From the NCBI GenBank assembly GCA_039414355.1, contig JBCDJN010000003.1, positions 44,688 to 108,687 of the forward strand: a DNA stretch of 64,000 nt, written 5' to 3'. Under the pieces are notes generated by a model that did no database searches, was not told where the DNA came from, and saw only the letters and a list, made by a program, of their open reading frames with translations. The stretch comes from JBCCQL01 sp039414355 (GTDB lineage Bacteria; Planctomycetota; Planctomycetia; Pirellulales; Lacipirellulaceae). Below, piece after piece: positions 8,255-18,400 of the stretch (position 1 is the stretch's first letter; each line of letters opens with the position of its first letter). The translations under genes and the position numbers were made by a program.

Positions 8255-9529
8255 ATGACGTTCTGCCGCCACATGGGGCAATCTTTCGCCATTGCCTTCG
8301 CCATGATGCTGCCGGTCCACGCCGACGCCAACTGGGGTCACTGGCGTGGCGACAGGGGCAACAGCGTTTCGCTGGAAGCTCAGCCACCAACCAAGTGGTC
8401 CGCGACGGAGAATGTGAAGTGGAAGGTCGCAATACCGGGCCGGGGCTCGGGATCGCCAGTGGTGTGGGGCGACCGCGTGTACGTGGTCACCGCGGTTGCG
8501 CCGGACGGCGTCACCACCACGCAGGGGCAAGGGCCGCAGCCTCTGCGGTTCATGCTCACGTGCCTTGACCGCGCGACCGGCGAGCTGGTGTGGGAACGCT
8601 GTGCGATCACCGCCGCGCCGCACGGCCCCACGCACCGGACCAACGGCTTCGCCTCGGCGTCGCCCTGCACGGATGGCGAACATGTCTACGCCCACTTCGG
8701 TTCCGAGGGCCTCTATTGCTACACGATGGACGGCGAGCCCGTTTGGAGCCGCGACCTGGGCGACATGACCACGCGGGCCGGCTTCGGCGAGGGCAGCTCG
8801 CCGACCATCGCCGGCGAGAAGATCCTGGTGCCGTGGGATCACGAAGGGCCTTCGAGCCTCTACGCCCTCAACAAGCGGACGGGCGACATCCTGTGGCGTG
8901 CCGATCGCGACGAGCCCACCTGCTGGGCCACGCCGCTGGTGATCCGCCACGCCGGCGCCGAGCAGGTGGTGATGAACGGCCAAAACTACGCCCGTGCGTA
9001 CGACCTGGAGAGCGGCGAAGAACTGTGGCGCTGCGGCGGCCAAACGCAGCGACCGGTGGCGTCGGCGGTTGCGGCGGGCGGGTTGGTGTTCGTCGGCAGC
9101 GGGTTTCGCGGCTCGTTCCTCGGCGCGTTCTCGCCCGACGGCCGCGGCGACCTGCAAGGCACGCCGAGCGTGGCGTGGTCGGTGTCGCGAGACACACCGG
9201 ACATCGCCTCGCCGTTGCTGAGCGGTGGCCGGCTCTACTTCTACAAGGGCAAGTCGGGCATTCTGTCGTGCTTCGACGGCGCAACCGGCAAGGCTCACTA
9301 CAAGACCAAGCGGACGGGCCTGCAGTCGATCTACGCGTCTCCGGTGGCGGCCGGCGGTCACGTCTACCTGACCGACCGAGACGGCAAAACCGTGGTGATC
9401 AAGGACGCCGAGGAGTTCAAAATCGTGGCGACGAACTCCGTCGGCGAAACCGTCGACGCCACACCAGCGCCGGTTGGTGACGAGCTCTTCATCCGCGGCG
9501 AGCGCCACCTGTTCTGCCTCGCTGAATAG
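8255..9529 (+). CDS. Secreted PQQ-type beta-propeller protein
   Basis: The 424-aa protein has an N-terminal signal (MGQSFAIAFAMMLPVHADA) and then repeated blades of the PQQ/BamB type: VVWGDRVYVVTAV, CLDRATGELVWERCA, YALNKRTGDILWRAD, AYDLESGEELWRCGG, CFDGATGKAHYKTKR. It starts NWGHWRGDRGNSVS, the usual planctomycete opening for this family. No PQQ-dehydrogenase active site is evident, so it is probably a structural or binding propeller in the periplasm. It diverges from the cyclase across 228 bp. Confidence 0.8.
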   Translation: MTFCRHMGQSFAIAFAMMLPVHADANWGHWRGDRGNSVSLEAQPPTKWSATENVKWKVAIPGRGSGSPVVWGDRVYVVTAVAPDGVTTTQGQGPQPLRFMLTCLDRATGELVWERCAITAAPHGPTHRTNGFASASPCTDGEHVYAHFGSEGLYCYTMDGEPVWSRDLGDMTTRAGFGEGSSPTIAGEKILVPWDHEGPSSLYALNKRTGDILWRADRDEPTCWATPLVIRHAGAEQVVMNGQNYARAYDLESGEELWRCGGQTQRPVASAVAAGGLVFVGSGFRGSFLGAFSPDGRGDLQGTPSVAWSVSRDTPDIASPLLSGGRLYFYKGKSGILSCFDGATGKAHYKTKRTGLQSIYASPVAAGGHVYLTDRDGKTVVIKDAEEFKIVATNSVGETVDATPAPVGDELFIRGERHLFCLAE

Positions 9530-9534
9530 CCGAC

Positions 9535-9758
9535 CGAGTGCCGGCCTCAGGTCGTGGGCGACAGCGAGCCCGCAACCAACCGGGCGGCCCAGCGTGGCGA
9601 GACTGTGGCGACAGCCACATCGAGCCCGCCAAAGAAGCAGTAAGCCAGCGTGGCGGAATCGAAGCGCCGTACACGGCAAGCCCACCGAACAAAGCGTTGG
9701 CAAGCGTGGCGAGATCGTGGCGCTAGCCACGTCGAGCCCGCCAAAGAAGCAGTACCCC
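9535..9758. repeat. 56-bp-period tandem repeat array abutting tRNA-Glu
   Basis: Copies begin at 9591, 9647 and 9703, exactly 56 bp apart, with a more degenerate unit from 9535. Copies one and three agree at most positions (AGCGTGGCGAG, then a small hairpin such as GTGGCGCTAGCCAC, then CGAGCCCGCCAAAGAAGCAG). The last unit runs into the 3' end of the tRNA gene. The rest of the 383-bp stretch 9530-9912 beside the tRNA shows nothing further. Confidence 0.85.
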
Positions 9759-9825
9759 GTAGGGGAGTCGAACCCCTGTCTCCGCCGTGAGAGGGCGGTG
9801 TCCTGGGCCACTAGACGAACGGGGC
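9753..9825 (-). tRNA. tRNA-Glu (anticodon CTC)
   Basis: Read on the minus strand, a 73-nt cloverleaf begins GCCCCGTTCGTCTAG. It has a five-base-pair anticodon stem CCGCC/GGCGG around loop CTCTCAC (anticodon CTC), a T arm AGGGG-TTCGACT-CCCCT and acceptor 3' strand ACGGGGT. Acceptor pair 1-72 is G-U. The discriminator base is A, and no CCA is encoded, so CCA must be added after transcription. The 3' trailer reads straight into the 56-bp repeat array. Confidence 0.93.
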
Positions 9826-9912
9826 AGGCAGGAATTCAGAAGGTAGAACGAAGACGGCAGAAGTGCAAGCGGGCGACGGCGGCGGGGCGCCGGGAATCCG
9901 TCGCTTCGGTGG

Positions 9913-10878
<966 letters not shown>

Positions 10879-10881
10879 GCG

Positions 10882-13098
10882 TTAGCGGTTGGAGGCGACG
10901 GGCAGGACGAATCGGTACAGCACGCGGTCGCGCGGCGAAGCGGCGCCCCACTCGCCGCTGGTTTCTTCGTCGCCACTGCCAACGAGCAGCCGGCTGCGCC
11001 GCGCGCCGTCGGCGGGCCGAGCCATCAGCACGGCCAGGCCGCGGTCGAGCTCGCGCGAGAGGTCGAGCTTCTGGTAGTAGTCGCTGGCGAGTCCCGTCGA
11101 GTTCACCCCACCTGCGGCTTCGGCGAGCAGCACGAGCTGCAACAGCGCGTCGAGCGAGAGCTTCTGCGGGTCGAGCCGGCGGGCGAGGCGGTCGTCGGCG
11201 GAGAGGCCCAAGTAGTCGCGGCGGAGGAGCGTGGTCAGCTTGATGGGCGAACGGGCCGTGTCGAGCGACAGCGTCCCGCCGGCGCCCCCCTGCCCCGTCC
11301 CGGCTGGTCCTGCCCCGCCGTCGACGTCACCCAATCGCCACGCCCATTCGCCATGGGCGAGCCAGCAATCGGCGAGGTCGGCGCCGGTGCGGTTGACGAT
11401 CGTTCCGCTCAGCACGCCCGGGCCCGACGATCGCAGGTCGGCTTCGAGAGGGGCGGCGTTCTCCGAGTCGAAGGACGCGGTCCAGCGGCACTCGATCGCC
11501 TTGGTCGAACGGCTCAACACGGGCAGGCCGATCAAGCGATCGCGCTGGGCGGACGTTGCGTACTCCGACGCGGGGCTCAAGAGCGACGCCGCCCCGCGGT
11601 CCACGCCGCCGATGCCGCCGCCCGGCATGCCGAGCCACGAGATGAACGAGCGCGTGGGCCGGACCGGTTGGCTGCTCGGCCAGCGGCAGTCGAGCGATAC
11701 CTCGCGGCGGCTCGCCTGCGGGCAAAACGCTTGAGCCCACAGCACGCCGCGGGCTTGGCCGGTGGCGAGGTCGAAGTCGACCACTTCGATCTGATTCACT
11801 TTGTCGCCCACGCCACCCAGCGACCCTGTCAGCCAAACCACGCCAAGCGAACCCGCGACGGCGACCGCCGGCAGCGTGATCCAGGCGACGACGGAGCGCT
11901 GGAAGAGGCGGCGGACCAGGAAGTAGTCGCCCGGCCCGATCAGCGCGAGGTAGCCGAGGGCGGCCGCGACAAACGCCAGCATGGGCGCCACCGCCACGCC
12001 GACAAAGCCGCGGCCGAGCTGCTGCTGAAGGGCGCCCGCCAGGTCGCTGTAGCCCCGGCTGATGAGCTTGCCCGGCTGGTTGCGCTGGCCTTCGTCGTCA
12101 ACCGCGGCCGCGAAACCCGCCGCCCGGGCCACAAGCTGCGGCGTGCCCGGCCACTCGGCGAGCGGCCCGCGGGCGAGCGAGAGCGGCACGACCGCCACCT
12201 CGCCAAAGCCTTGGCGGATGCGGAGCACTAGCGGCACCGGCTCGTCTCCGCCAACCGCGGCGCGGGCCTCGCCCCGCGCGTTGGCGATCTGATAGCCGGT
12301 CAGCCGGGATCGGCGTCCGCGGCCGAGCGGCGTGTCGGCGCCGGCGAAGCGTTCGATCGGTGAACCGTCGAGCAGCTCGAGCGGGCCGGCCCATTCGCCC
12401 GGCAGGAGCGGCGCCAGTGGGCCGCCGTCGCCAAGCAGTTGCTCGGCCGCGTCGCCGCCGATGATCAGCAGCCGGCCGCCGCCGCTCACCCACTCGTTGA
12501 TCGCCGCGATGCGTCCGTCCTCCGCGCCTAGCCCGCGGTAGAACGCCGCGTCGTCCAGGTTGAGAACGAGCAGCTTCACCGCGTCGTAACCGGTCGCCGT
12601 GGTTGGCAGGTCGGTCGCCTCGGCGACCCGGGCCAGGCTCGTCGCCTCGCCGCTCGCCAGCAGCCCGGCGGCCCAGCCGACGTTGCTTCCCGCGACGGTG
12701 ATGACCAACGTGTCGGTCGAGGCGAGCGGCTGGGCTTCGGTGGTTAGTTCGAGCGACTGGCGGAAGACGACCTGCTCGCCGTCCAGCAACTGCACCCGCA
12801 GGGTGGCGTCGCGGCGGCCGAAGCGGAACAGGCCGCTTGTAGTCGAGTCGCCGCCGGCGACGGGCGGCAGCGGGTAGACGACCGGGGCGCCGTCAACGTC
12901 CGGTGCGATGACGCGAGCCGTCAGGCCCGCAGCGTCGTCGGTGTTGATGACCACGGGCGTCCAGCAGCCCGGCTTCACCACGCCGCCGACGCCCAGTTTG
13001 CACTCGACGATCTCGGGCGAGGAGTCGGCGACGCCGGCCGTCAGCAGCACGAGGGCGACGGCGGCGAGGCGGAACGCGGCGGGCAAAGCGGATGGCAT
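10882..13098 (-). CDS. Large membrane protein, probable partner of the ABC ATPase
   Basis: The 738-aa protein has a signal peptide (LAAVALVLLTAGVADS) and a long extracytoplasmic region. That region includes a Rossmann-like segment (YDAVKLLVLNLDDAAFY, VSGGGRLLIIGGDAAEQLL) of the type seen in GldG/DUF4350 transporter-associated proteins. Central membrane helices lie around residues 365-435 (AVAPMLAFVAAALGYLALI, WITLPAVAVAGSLGVVWL). The C-terminal domain includes a Gly-rich low-complexity insert (GGAGPAGTGQGGAGG). It sits directly before the ABC ATPase with 3 bp between them. The precise role is unknown. Confidence 0.6.
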   Translation of the reverse strand: MPSALPAAFRLAAVALVLLTAGVADSSPEIVECKLGVGGVVKPGCWTPVVINTDDAAGLTARVIAPDVDGAPVVYPLPPVAGGDSTTSGLFRFGRRDATLRVQLLDGEQVVFRQSLELTTEAQPLASTDTLVITVAGSNVGWAAGLLASGEATSLARVAEATDLPTTATGYDAVKLLVLNLDDAAFYRGLGAEDGRIAAINEWVSGGGRLLIIGGDAAEQLLGDGGPLAPLLPGEWAGPLELLDGSPIERFAGADTPLGRGRRSRLTGYQIANARGEARAAVGGDEPVPLVLRIRQGFGEVAVVPLSLARGPLAEWPGTPQLVARAAGFAAAVDDEGQRNQPGKLISRGYSDLAGALQQQLGRGFVGVAVAPMLAFVAAALGYLALIGPGDYFLVRRLFQRSVVAWITLPAVAVAGSLGVVWLTGSLGGVGDKVNQIEVVDFDLATGQARGVLWAQAFCPQASRREVSLDCRWPSSQPVRPTRSFISWLGMPGGGIGGVDRGAASLLSPASEYATSAQRDRLIGLPVLSRSTKAIECRWTASFDSENAAPLEADLRSSGPGVLSGTIVNRTGADLADCWLAHGEWAWRLGDVDGGAGPAGTGQGGAGGTLSLDTARSPIKLTTLLRRDYLGLSADDRLARRLDPQKLSLDALLQLVLLAEAAGGVNSTGLASDYYQKLDLSRELDRGLAVLMARPADGARRSRLLVGSGDEETSGEWGAASPRDRVLYRFVLPVASNR

Positions 13099-13191
13099 CG
13101 GGGGGCGAAGAGTTCGTAAGCCCTCATTCTGACTACGCGGCCAGGGCGAGGCTAGGTCGCGGCGCCGGCGCCAAGCGGTTTGACGCGGCGG

Positions 13192-13500
13192 TCAGGGCTT
13201 CTCGCCAATGCACGCGCAGACCAGGGCGCCGCAGCCGGGGCAGCCTTCGCCGTACTTCTCGCGGAGTGCCGCCTCGAGGTCGACGCCCGCCACGTTGGCG
13301 ATGGTGGTGAGCCAGGCGAGCACGTCGGCGAACTCGCCCCGCTGCTCGGCGGCGTCGCCTTCGCGAAGGGCGCTGGCCAGCTCGCCAACCTCTTCGACGA
13401 GCCACATGAACGTGGCGTCGACGCCCCGCTCGGCGTCCTTGTCGTAGTACATGTCGCGGATGAGCTGCTGGAACTCCGCAACCCCGAGCGGCTTGGCCAT
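13192..13500 (-). CDS. MazG-like nucleotide pyrophosphohydrolase with Cys-rich tail
   Basis: The 102-aa protein has the all-alpha NTP pyrophosphatase metal motif EEVGELASAL followed by EFADVLAWL, typical of single-domain MazG-like enzymes that hydrolyse (d)NTPs. The C-terminus adds a short cysteine cluster (CPGCGALVCAC) that could bind zinc, which is unusual for the family. It begins 16 bp after the stop of the flavoprotein gene on the same strand, so co-transcription is likely. Confidence 0.8.
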   Translation of the reverse strand: MAKPLGVAEFQQLIRDMYYDKDAERGVDATFMWLVEEVGELASALREGDAAEQRGEFADVLAWLTTIANVAGVDLEAALREKYGEGCPGCGALVCACIGEKP

Positions 13501-13516
13501 GGCGGTTGAACGAGAC

Positions 13517-15268
13517 CTAGTAGACGTCGCGGACGTACCGCTTTTCTTTCTTCAGGTTGGCGATGTACTGCTTCGCCTCGTCCTCAGACTTGACGCCGTG
13601 CTCGGCGATGAGCGTGTGCAGGGCCTTGTCCACGTCGCCGGCCATCCGCTTGGCGTCGCCGCACACGAAGAAGTACGCGCCGTCTTCCAGCCACTTGTAG
13701 AGCTCGGCGCCCTCTTCGAGCATGCGGTGCTGGACGTAGATCTTCTCGTCCTGGTCGCGGCTGAAGGCGAGGCTCAGCCGGCTCAGCACGCCCGACTTCT
13801 TCATCTGCGCGAACTCGTCGCCGTAAAGGTAGTCGGTCTTCTCGTGCTGGTCGCCGAAGAAGAGCCAGTTCTTGCCGGGCGACTCGGTCGCGGCACGCTC
13901 TTCCAGGAACGCGCGGAACGGCGCCACGCCCGTGCCGGGGCCGACCATGATCATTGGCGCCGAGGCGTCTTCGGGCACCGTGAAGTCGGGCGCCGCGTGG
14001 ACGTAGGACAACGCAGTGTCACCGGGCTTGAGCCGGTCGGCGAACATCGACGAAGCCACGCCCAGCCGCACGCGGTCCTTCACCGTGTACATCACCTTGG
14101 CGATGGTCAGATGCACCTGGCCGGGGTGGGCCTTGGGCGAACTGGCGATGGAGTAGAGCCGTGGCTGCAGCTTGCGGAGCGCTTGCGAGAACTTCTTCAC
14201 GTCCACAATGGCCGAGGGCGCCATCTTCAGCACATCGAGGACGTCGGCGTTCTCCAGCGCGTCGTCGTCTTCTAGCAACGCCTCAACGGTGGCCTTCTCG
14301 TCGGCGTCTTTTGCGCTGGCGGCGACGAGTTCGATGAGATCGTCGCTCACGTCCTTGAGGTTCGCCGTGAAGCGGAGCGCGTCCGAGAGCGGCGCCTCGA
14401 TGCCGTGCGGCGCCACCACGTGCTCGGTCCCGTGGGCACGCAGGGCGTACTGGATCTGGGTCACCAGGCCCGGGTCGTTGTGCGGGTAGACGCCCAGCGA
14501 GTCACCCACCTTGTACTTAAGTCGATCGTCCGGCAGGTCGACCTCAACGTGAACGGTGTGCTTGGCGGAGCCTTCGCCGTTGAGGTTGCGGATGGCGGAG
14601 ACGCGTGTGCGGACCGGTGTGTTGCGGCCCGTGTGGGCAGACGGCTTGGCCGCTGCGGGCTTGGCGGCCGCTGGTTTGCTGGCCGCCGGGGCGGGCGCGG
14701 CGGACGCTTCGGCTGCTGGGGCGTCGAGCCCGTCCTTGACCACCTTCTTGAGCATCCGCTCGGTTTCGCGGCCGCCTGGCGAGCAGAGCGTCAGGTCAGG
14801 CTCTTCGCGGCGGGCGATCGCCAATGCGTAGGTATCGCACATGTAGCCGCAGGCGCCGCAGTCTAGCTGGGCCATCGCCGCCATGAGCTTGTGGGCGGAC
14901 GCCTTGTCCTTGGCCATCTCCATCCGCTCGTCGATGTTGAGCGAAGAGTCGTGCCAGGGGCCTTCCAGGTCTTCGGCGGTCAGTTCCTCGGCGCCGCCTC
15001 CAGCGGGGGGCTCGGCCACTGCCGTTGCCGTGGCGGTTGCCGTCGCGGCGCCCGTGGACGAAGAGCCGGCCGACGCCGTCCGCGAAGCCGTGCCGGCGAA
15101 GCTGGGCGCGGTGGAGCCGTTGGTCTGCGAGGCGAGCAGGGCCTTGGCCGCGTCCGGGGCCATAGAACCAGCGTTCTCAACCGCCATCCAGCCGGCGAAG
15201 AAGCCGTTGAGCCAGGTTCGCTGCTCCTCCGTGAACGGGGCGTTCTCGGGGATGATGGGTGCCGCCAT
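13517..15268 (-). CDS. Fe-S / FAD / NADP flavoprotein oxidoreductase (sulfite-reductase-alpha-like)
   Basis: I start the 583-aa protein at the ATG MAAPIIPENAPF, which has a GGAAC-type ribosome site; the longer frame only adds Arg-rich residues. The order is an N-terminal helical segment (EEQRTWLNGFFAGWM), a 4Fe-4S-like cluster motif (CGACGYMCDTYALAI with a later Cys in LTLCSPGG), an Ala/Pro linker (about 215-235), a CysJ/P450-reductase-type FAD domain (PRLYSIASSP) and an NADP domain (MVGPGTGVAPFRAFLEER, YFFVCGDAKRMAGDV). The FMN flavodoxin domain of CysJ is absent. It should pass electrons from NADPH through FAD to the cluster or a partner such as sulfite or nitrite reductase; the partner is not visible here. 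Confidence 0.85.
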   Translation of the reverse strand: MAAPIIPENAPFTEEQRTWLNGFFAGWMAVENAGSMAPDAAKALLASQTNGSTAPSFAGTASRTASAGSSSTGAATATATATAVAEPPAGGGAEELTAEDLEGPWHDSSLNIDERMEMAKDKASAHKLMAAMAQLDCGACGYMCDTYALAIARREEPDLTLCSPGGRETERMLKKVVKDGLDAPAAEASAAPAPAASKPAAAKPAAAKPSAHTGRNTPVRTRVSAIRNLNGEGSAKHTVHVEVDLPDDRLKYKVGDSLGVYPHNDPGLVTQIQYALRAHGTEHVVAPHGIEAPLSDALRFTANLKDVSDDLIELVAASAKDADEKATVEALLEDDDALENADVLDVLKMAPSAIVDVKKFSQALRKLQPRLYSIASSPKAHPGQVHLTIAKVMYTVKDRVRLGVASSMFADRLKPGDTALSYVHAAPDFTVPEDASAPMIMVGPGTGVAPFRAFLEERAATESPGKNWLFFGDQHEKTDYLYGDEFAQMKKSGVLSRLSLAFSRDQDEKIYVQHRMLEEGAELYKWLEDGAYFFVCGDAKRMAGDVDKALHTLIAEHGVKSEDEAKQYIANLKKEKRYVRDVY

Positions 15269-15462
15269 AGACTTGTTGTTCCGGGTCGCCAGGCGCTGGG
15301 CTCGGGCCGCGGCGCGGCGATGGCAAAGAATTGGGCGAGTTGGGGCGAGGGTGCGGGCATGCACAAAGGCACGCCACAGGGAATCATAACGCCGAGCACG
15401 GCGATCGCCATCCTCCCCGCCGGGATTCCCGAGAAGCGACCTGGCAGCGCCGGTGATGCCGG

Positions 15463-18400
15463 CTAAGCGGGTGGCGCCGGCGTCTGACCGGCCGCGTCAA
15501 AGCGGACAAGTTCCGCCTTTAGCAATTCTGCTAACTGCTCCACCGCCGGCGGGTGGAGCATCTGCGTGTGGCACGTGTCGACGGGCAGCACACGCACGCC
15601 GCCGGCCAGCGGGCCCCAGCCCAGCCACGGGTCCTTCTCAAGTGGCGTGTCGCCCTGCTGCTGCGTTGCGCGGAACAGCGAAACCTCGCCGCGAAACGGC
15701 GCCGGCTTCGCCCGGTGCACTGCCTGGACGTTGTGCTGGAAGACCGCGAACACGTGCTGGCTGGCGGCCAGCTCCGCCTGGTCAATCAGCCCCGCCACCG
15801 CCGCCCGCTCGGCGAAGTATTCCACCTGCTCGGCGGGCGAAAGCTGGCGGAGTTCTTCGAGCGGCTTCTGGTCGAGTTGCGGGAAGAGCATCTGCAGCAG
15901 CGGGCCCAGGTCTTCCTCGGTGAGCGACTCCTCGGGCGGTGTCGCGGCCGAGTCGAACAGCGCGACCATGCCAACCCGCCGGCCACGCTCGGTAAGCCGA
16001 ACGGCGACCGCTTGGGCGAGGTTGCCGCCCAGCGACCAGCCGGCCAAGTGTACCACGCCATCGGGCCGGTGCGACTCGATGGCGGTGGCGTAGCAGTCAA
16101 TCATCTCCTCGATCGATTCGTGCGGCGCCCTTCGGCCATCGACGCCAACGGCCTGGATGCCGATCACGGGCCGATCGCCGCCGAGTTGCTCGGCGAGTTC
16201 GCGATAGCAGAAGACCGTGCCGCCCGCCGGGTGGATGCAGAACAGCGGGTCGCCATGGCCCGCGGCTGCGAGCGGGACCAGCGTCGACGCCTCGGCCGGT
16301 GCGTTGAGCGCCGCGGCGACGCGGCGGACGGTTGGCCGATCGAAGAACGCGGCGAGCGGCGGCGCCTTGCCGGTGAGCCGCTCCACCTCGGCCGCGGCGC
16401 GGACGGCCAGCATTGAGTGGCCGCCCAGCACGAAGAAGTCGTCCTCGGCGCCCACGGGCGTGACGCCGAGCAGTTCGCCCCACACGCGGGCGACGATTTG
16501 TTCGTCCTCGCCCTCGGGCTCAACGTAACCGGTCGCCCACGCCGGCCGGCCGGCCGGCGGGCTGGGCAGCGCGGCGCGGTCCACCTTGCCGTTTTGCGTT
16601 TGCGGCAGTTCGTCCACCAGCACCATGGCCGACGGCCAGAGGTACTGCGGCAGCTTCTCGGCCAGCTTCTCACGGATCACCGGCAGCAACGCCGCGGCTC
16701 GTTTTTCATCCAGCGGGTGATTGGAGAGCGACCGCCAATGGGGCCTAGTCGGCGGCGTTGCCGGCAGCGTGAGCCCGTCTTCGGATGGGGCCAAGTAAAC
16801 GTCGTACCGATCCGCGCGGCCGCTCGCCGCCCAGCCCACTGCAACGGCCACGCCGGCCGCGGCGCCGGCTTCGCGCCACGCGTCGGGGTCCGGCGTTTCC
16901 TTCGCAGGGGAGTCGGCCGCTTCGTCGCCGCGCAGCTCATGCCAAGACGCCACGTCGGCCGCAACGCGCGGGTTGGCGACGTCGCGAACGACCATCCGCC
17001 GGCCGTTGGAGGCGACCAAGCCGGCGATCGCCGCCGGGCTCGCCGCGGAACCGGCGGGGACTTCTTCAAGCGGCTCGGATCCGGCATCGCCATCGAACGA
17101 GAGCACCGCGTCGTAGCGGTACCGCGTCAGTTCATTCGCGTCGCCACCGCGTTTGAGCTCGACGCGTACGCCCGAGAGCCGCGGCAGGTCGGCCGCCAAC
17201 GCGTCGAGCAGTTCGGGGGCGAGCAGCAACTCCTCCTCGTGGCGCAGGCGCGACTCGACGCGGCCGAGCAGCTCCCGCGCGGGTGTCTCGGGCCGCGAAC
17301 GCTGCCGCTCAACCGCGGCGGCCATCGCTTCTTGCAGCCGCAGGTTGCGGAGGTCGCCCAGGAAGATTTTGCCGCCCGGCGCCAGGAGGCTAGCCGCGGT
17401 CCGCATCACTTCGCGGAGGTACTCCAGCGACGGGAAGTACTGGACCACCGAGTTGAGCACGATGGTATCGAACAGCCGATCGGCGAGCGGGCCAACCTCG
17501 TGGGCGGCTTGCTGCAGCAGCTCGACGCGGTGTGCCCAGCCGCCGGCGCCCTGCTCGGCCTTCTTCTGATCGACGACTCGGCGGAGTTGGTTGAGCGAGC
17601 ACGCCAAGAAGTCGGCGCCCACGTAGCTCTCGCAACGCGGCGCCACGCCCAGCAGCAGCAGCCCGCCGCCGCAGCCGATCTCCAGCACGTTCTTGGGCTC
17701 GAGATCAAGGATGCGATCGATGGTCGAACTCGCCCACCGCTGCATCTGCTCTTTGGGGATCGGCTGACCGGTGAACGTGCTCACCCAGCCGGTGATGTCG
17801 AACTCGGGGTCACGGAGCGCGCCGGTCGACTTGTGGGTCTGCTCCATGAGCGACTGCCACGAGTGCAGGTGCTCTTCGCGTCGGGCGAGGGCGTCGTCGG
17901 CCGCTTCGGTGCTGGGGACGAGGTACGCCACCAGCCGGCTCTCGTCGCCTTCGGTTCGGTCGGCGACGGTGAAGGCTCGTTCGACCTGCGGCAGCGACTC
18001 GAGGGCGGAGGTCACCTCCGCCGGTTCGACGCGGTAGCCGCGGACCTTCACCTGGTCGTCGGCACGACCCACAAACTCCAGCACGCCGTCGGCACGCCAG
18101 CGGCCGAGGTCGCCGGTGCGGTACATCCGTGGCCGCGTGCCATTGGTGCTTGTGTTGGCCTCGACGAAGGGATCGGGCAGGAAGTGGGCGGCGGTTTCCT
18201 CGTGGCGATTCACGTACCCGCGCGCAACGCCGGCGCCGCCGATGTAGATCTCGCCGGTCACGCCGATCGGGACCGGCTGGCGGTGGCCATCGAGCACGTA
18301 GGCTCGCATGTTCGGCATCGGCGGACCGACCGGCGGTGGGCCGTCGGGCGGGCCCGGCAGTCGATAGATGGAAACGCCCACCGTCACTTCGGTAGGCCCG

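Noticed and set aside
9535..9758. Possible CRISPR array beside tRNA-Glu
   Set aside because: The 56-bp units are contiguous and degenerate along their whole length, without alternating unique spacers, and no cas genes are present.
8090..9811. Minus-strand 573-aa frame opposite the beta-propeller gene
   Set aside because: Arg/Ala/His-rich antisense shadow of a clear signal-peptide propeller protein and of the tRNA.
15269..15364. N-terminal extension of the Fe-S flavoprotein
   Set aside because: Arg-rich stretch without conservation signs; the internal ATG has a ribosome site.
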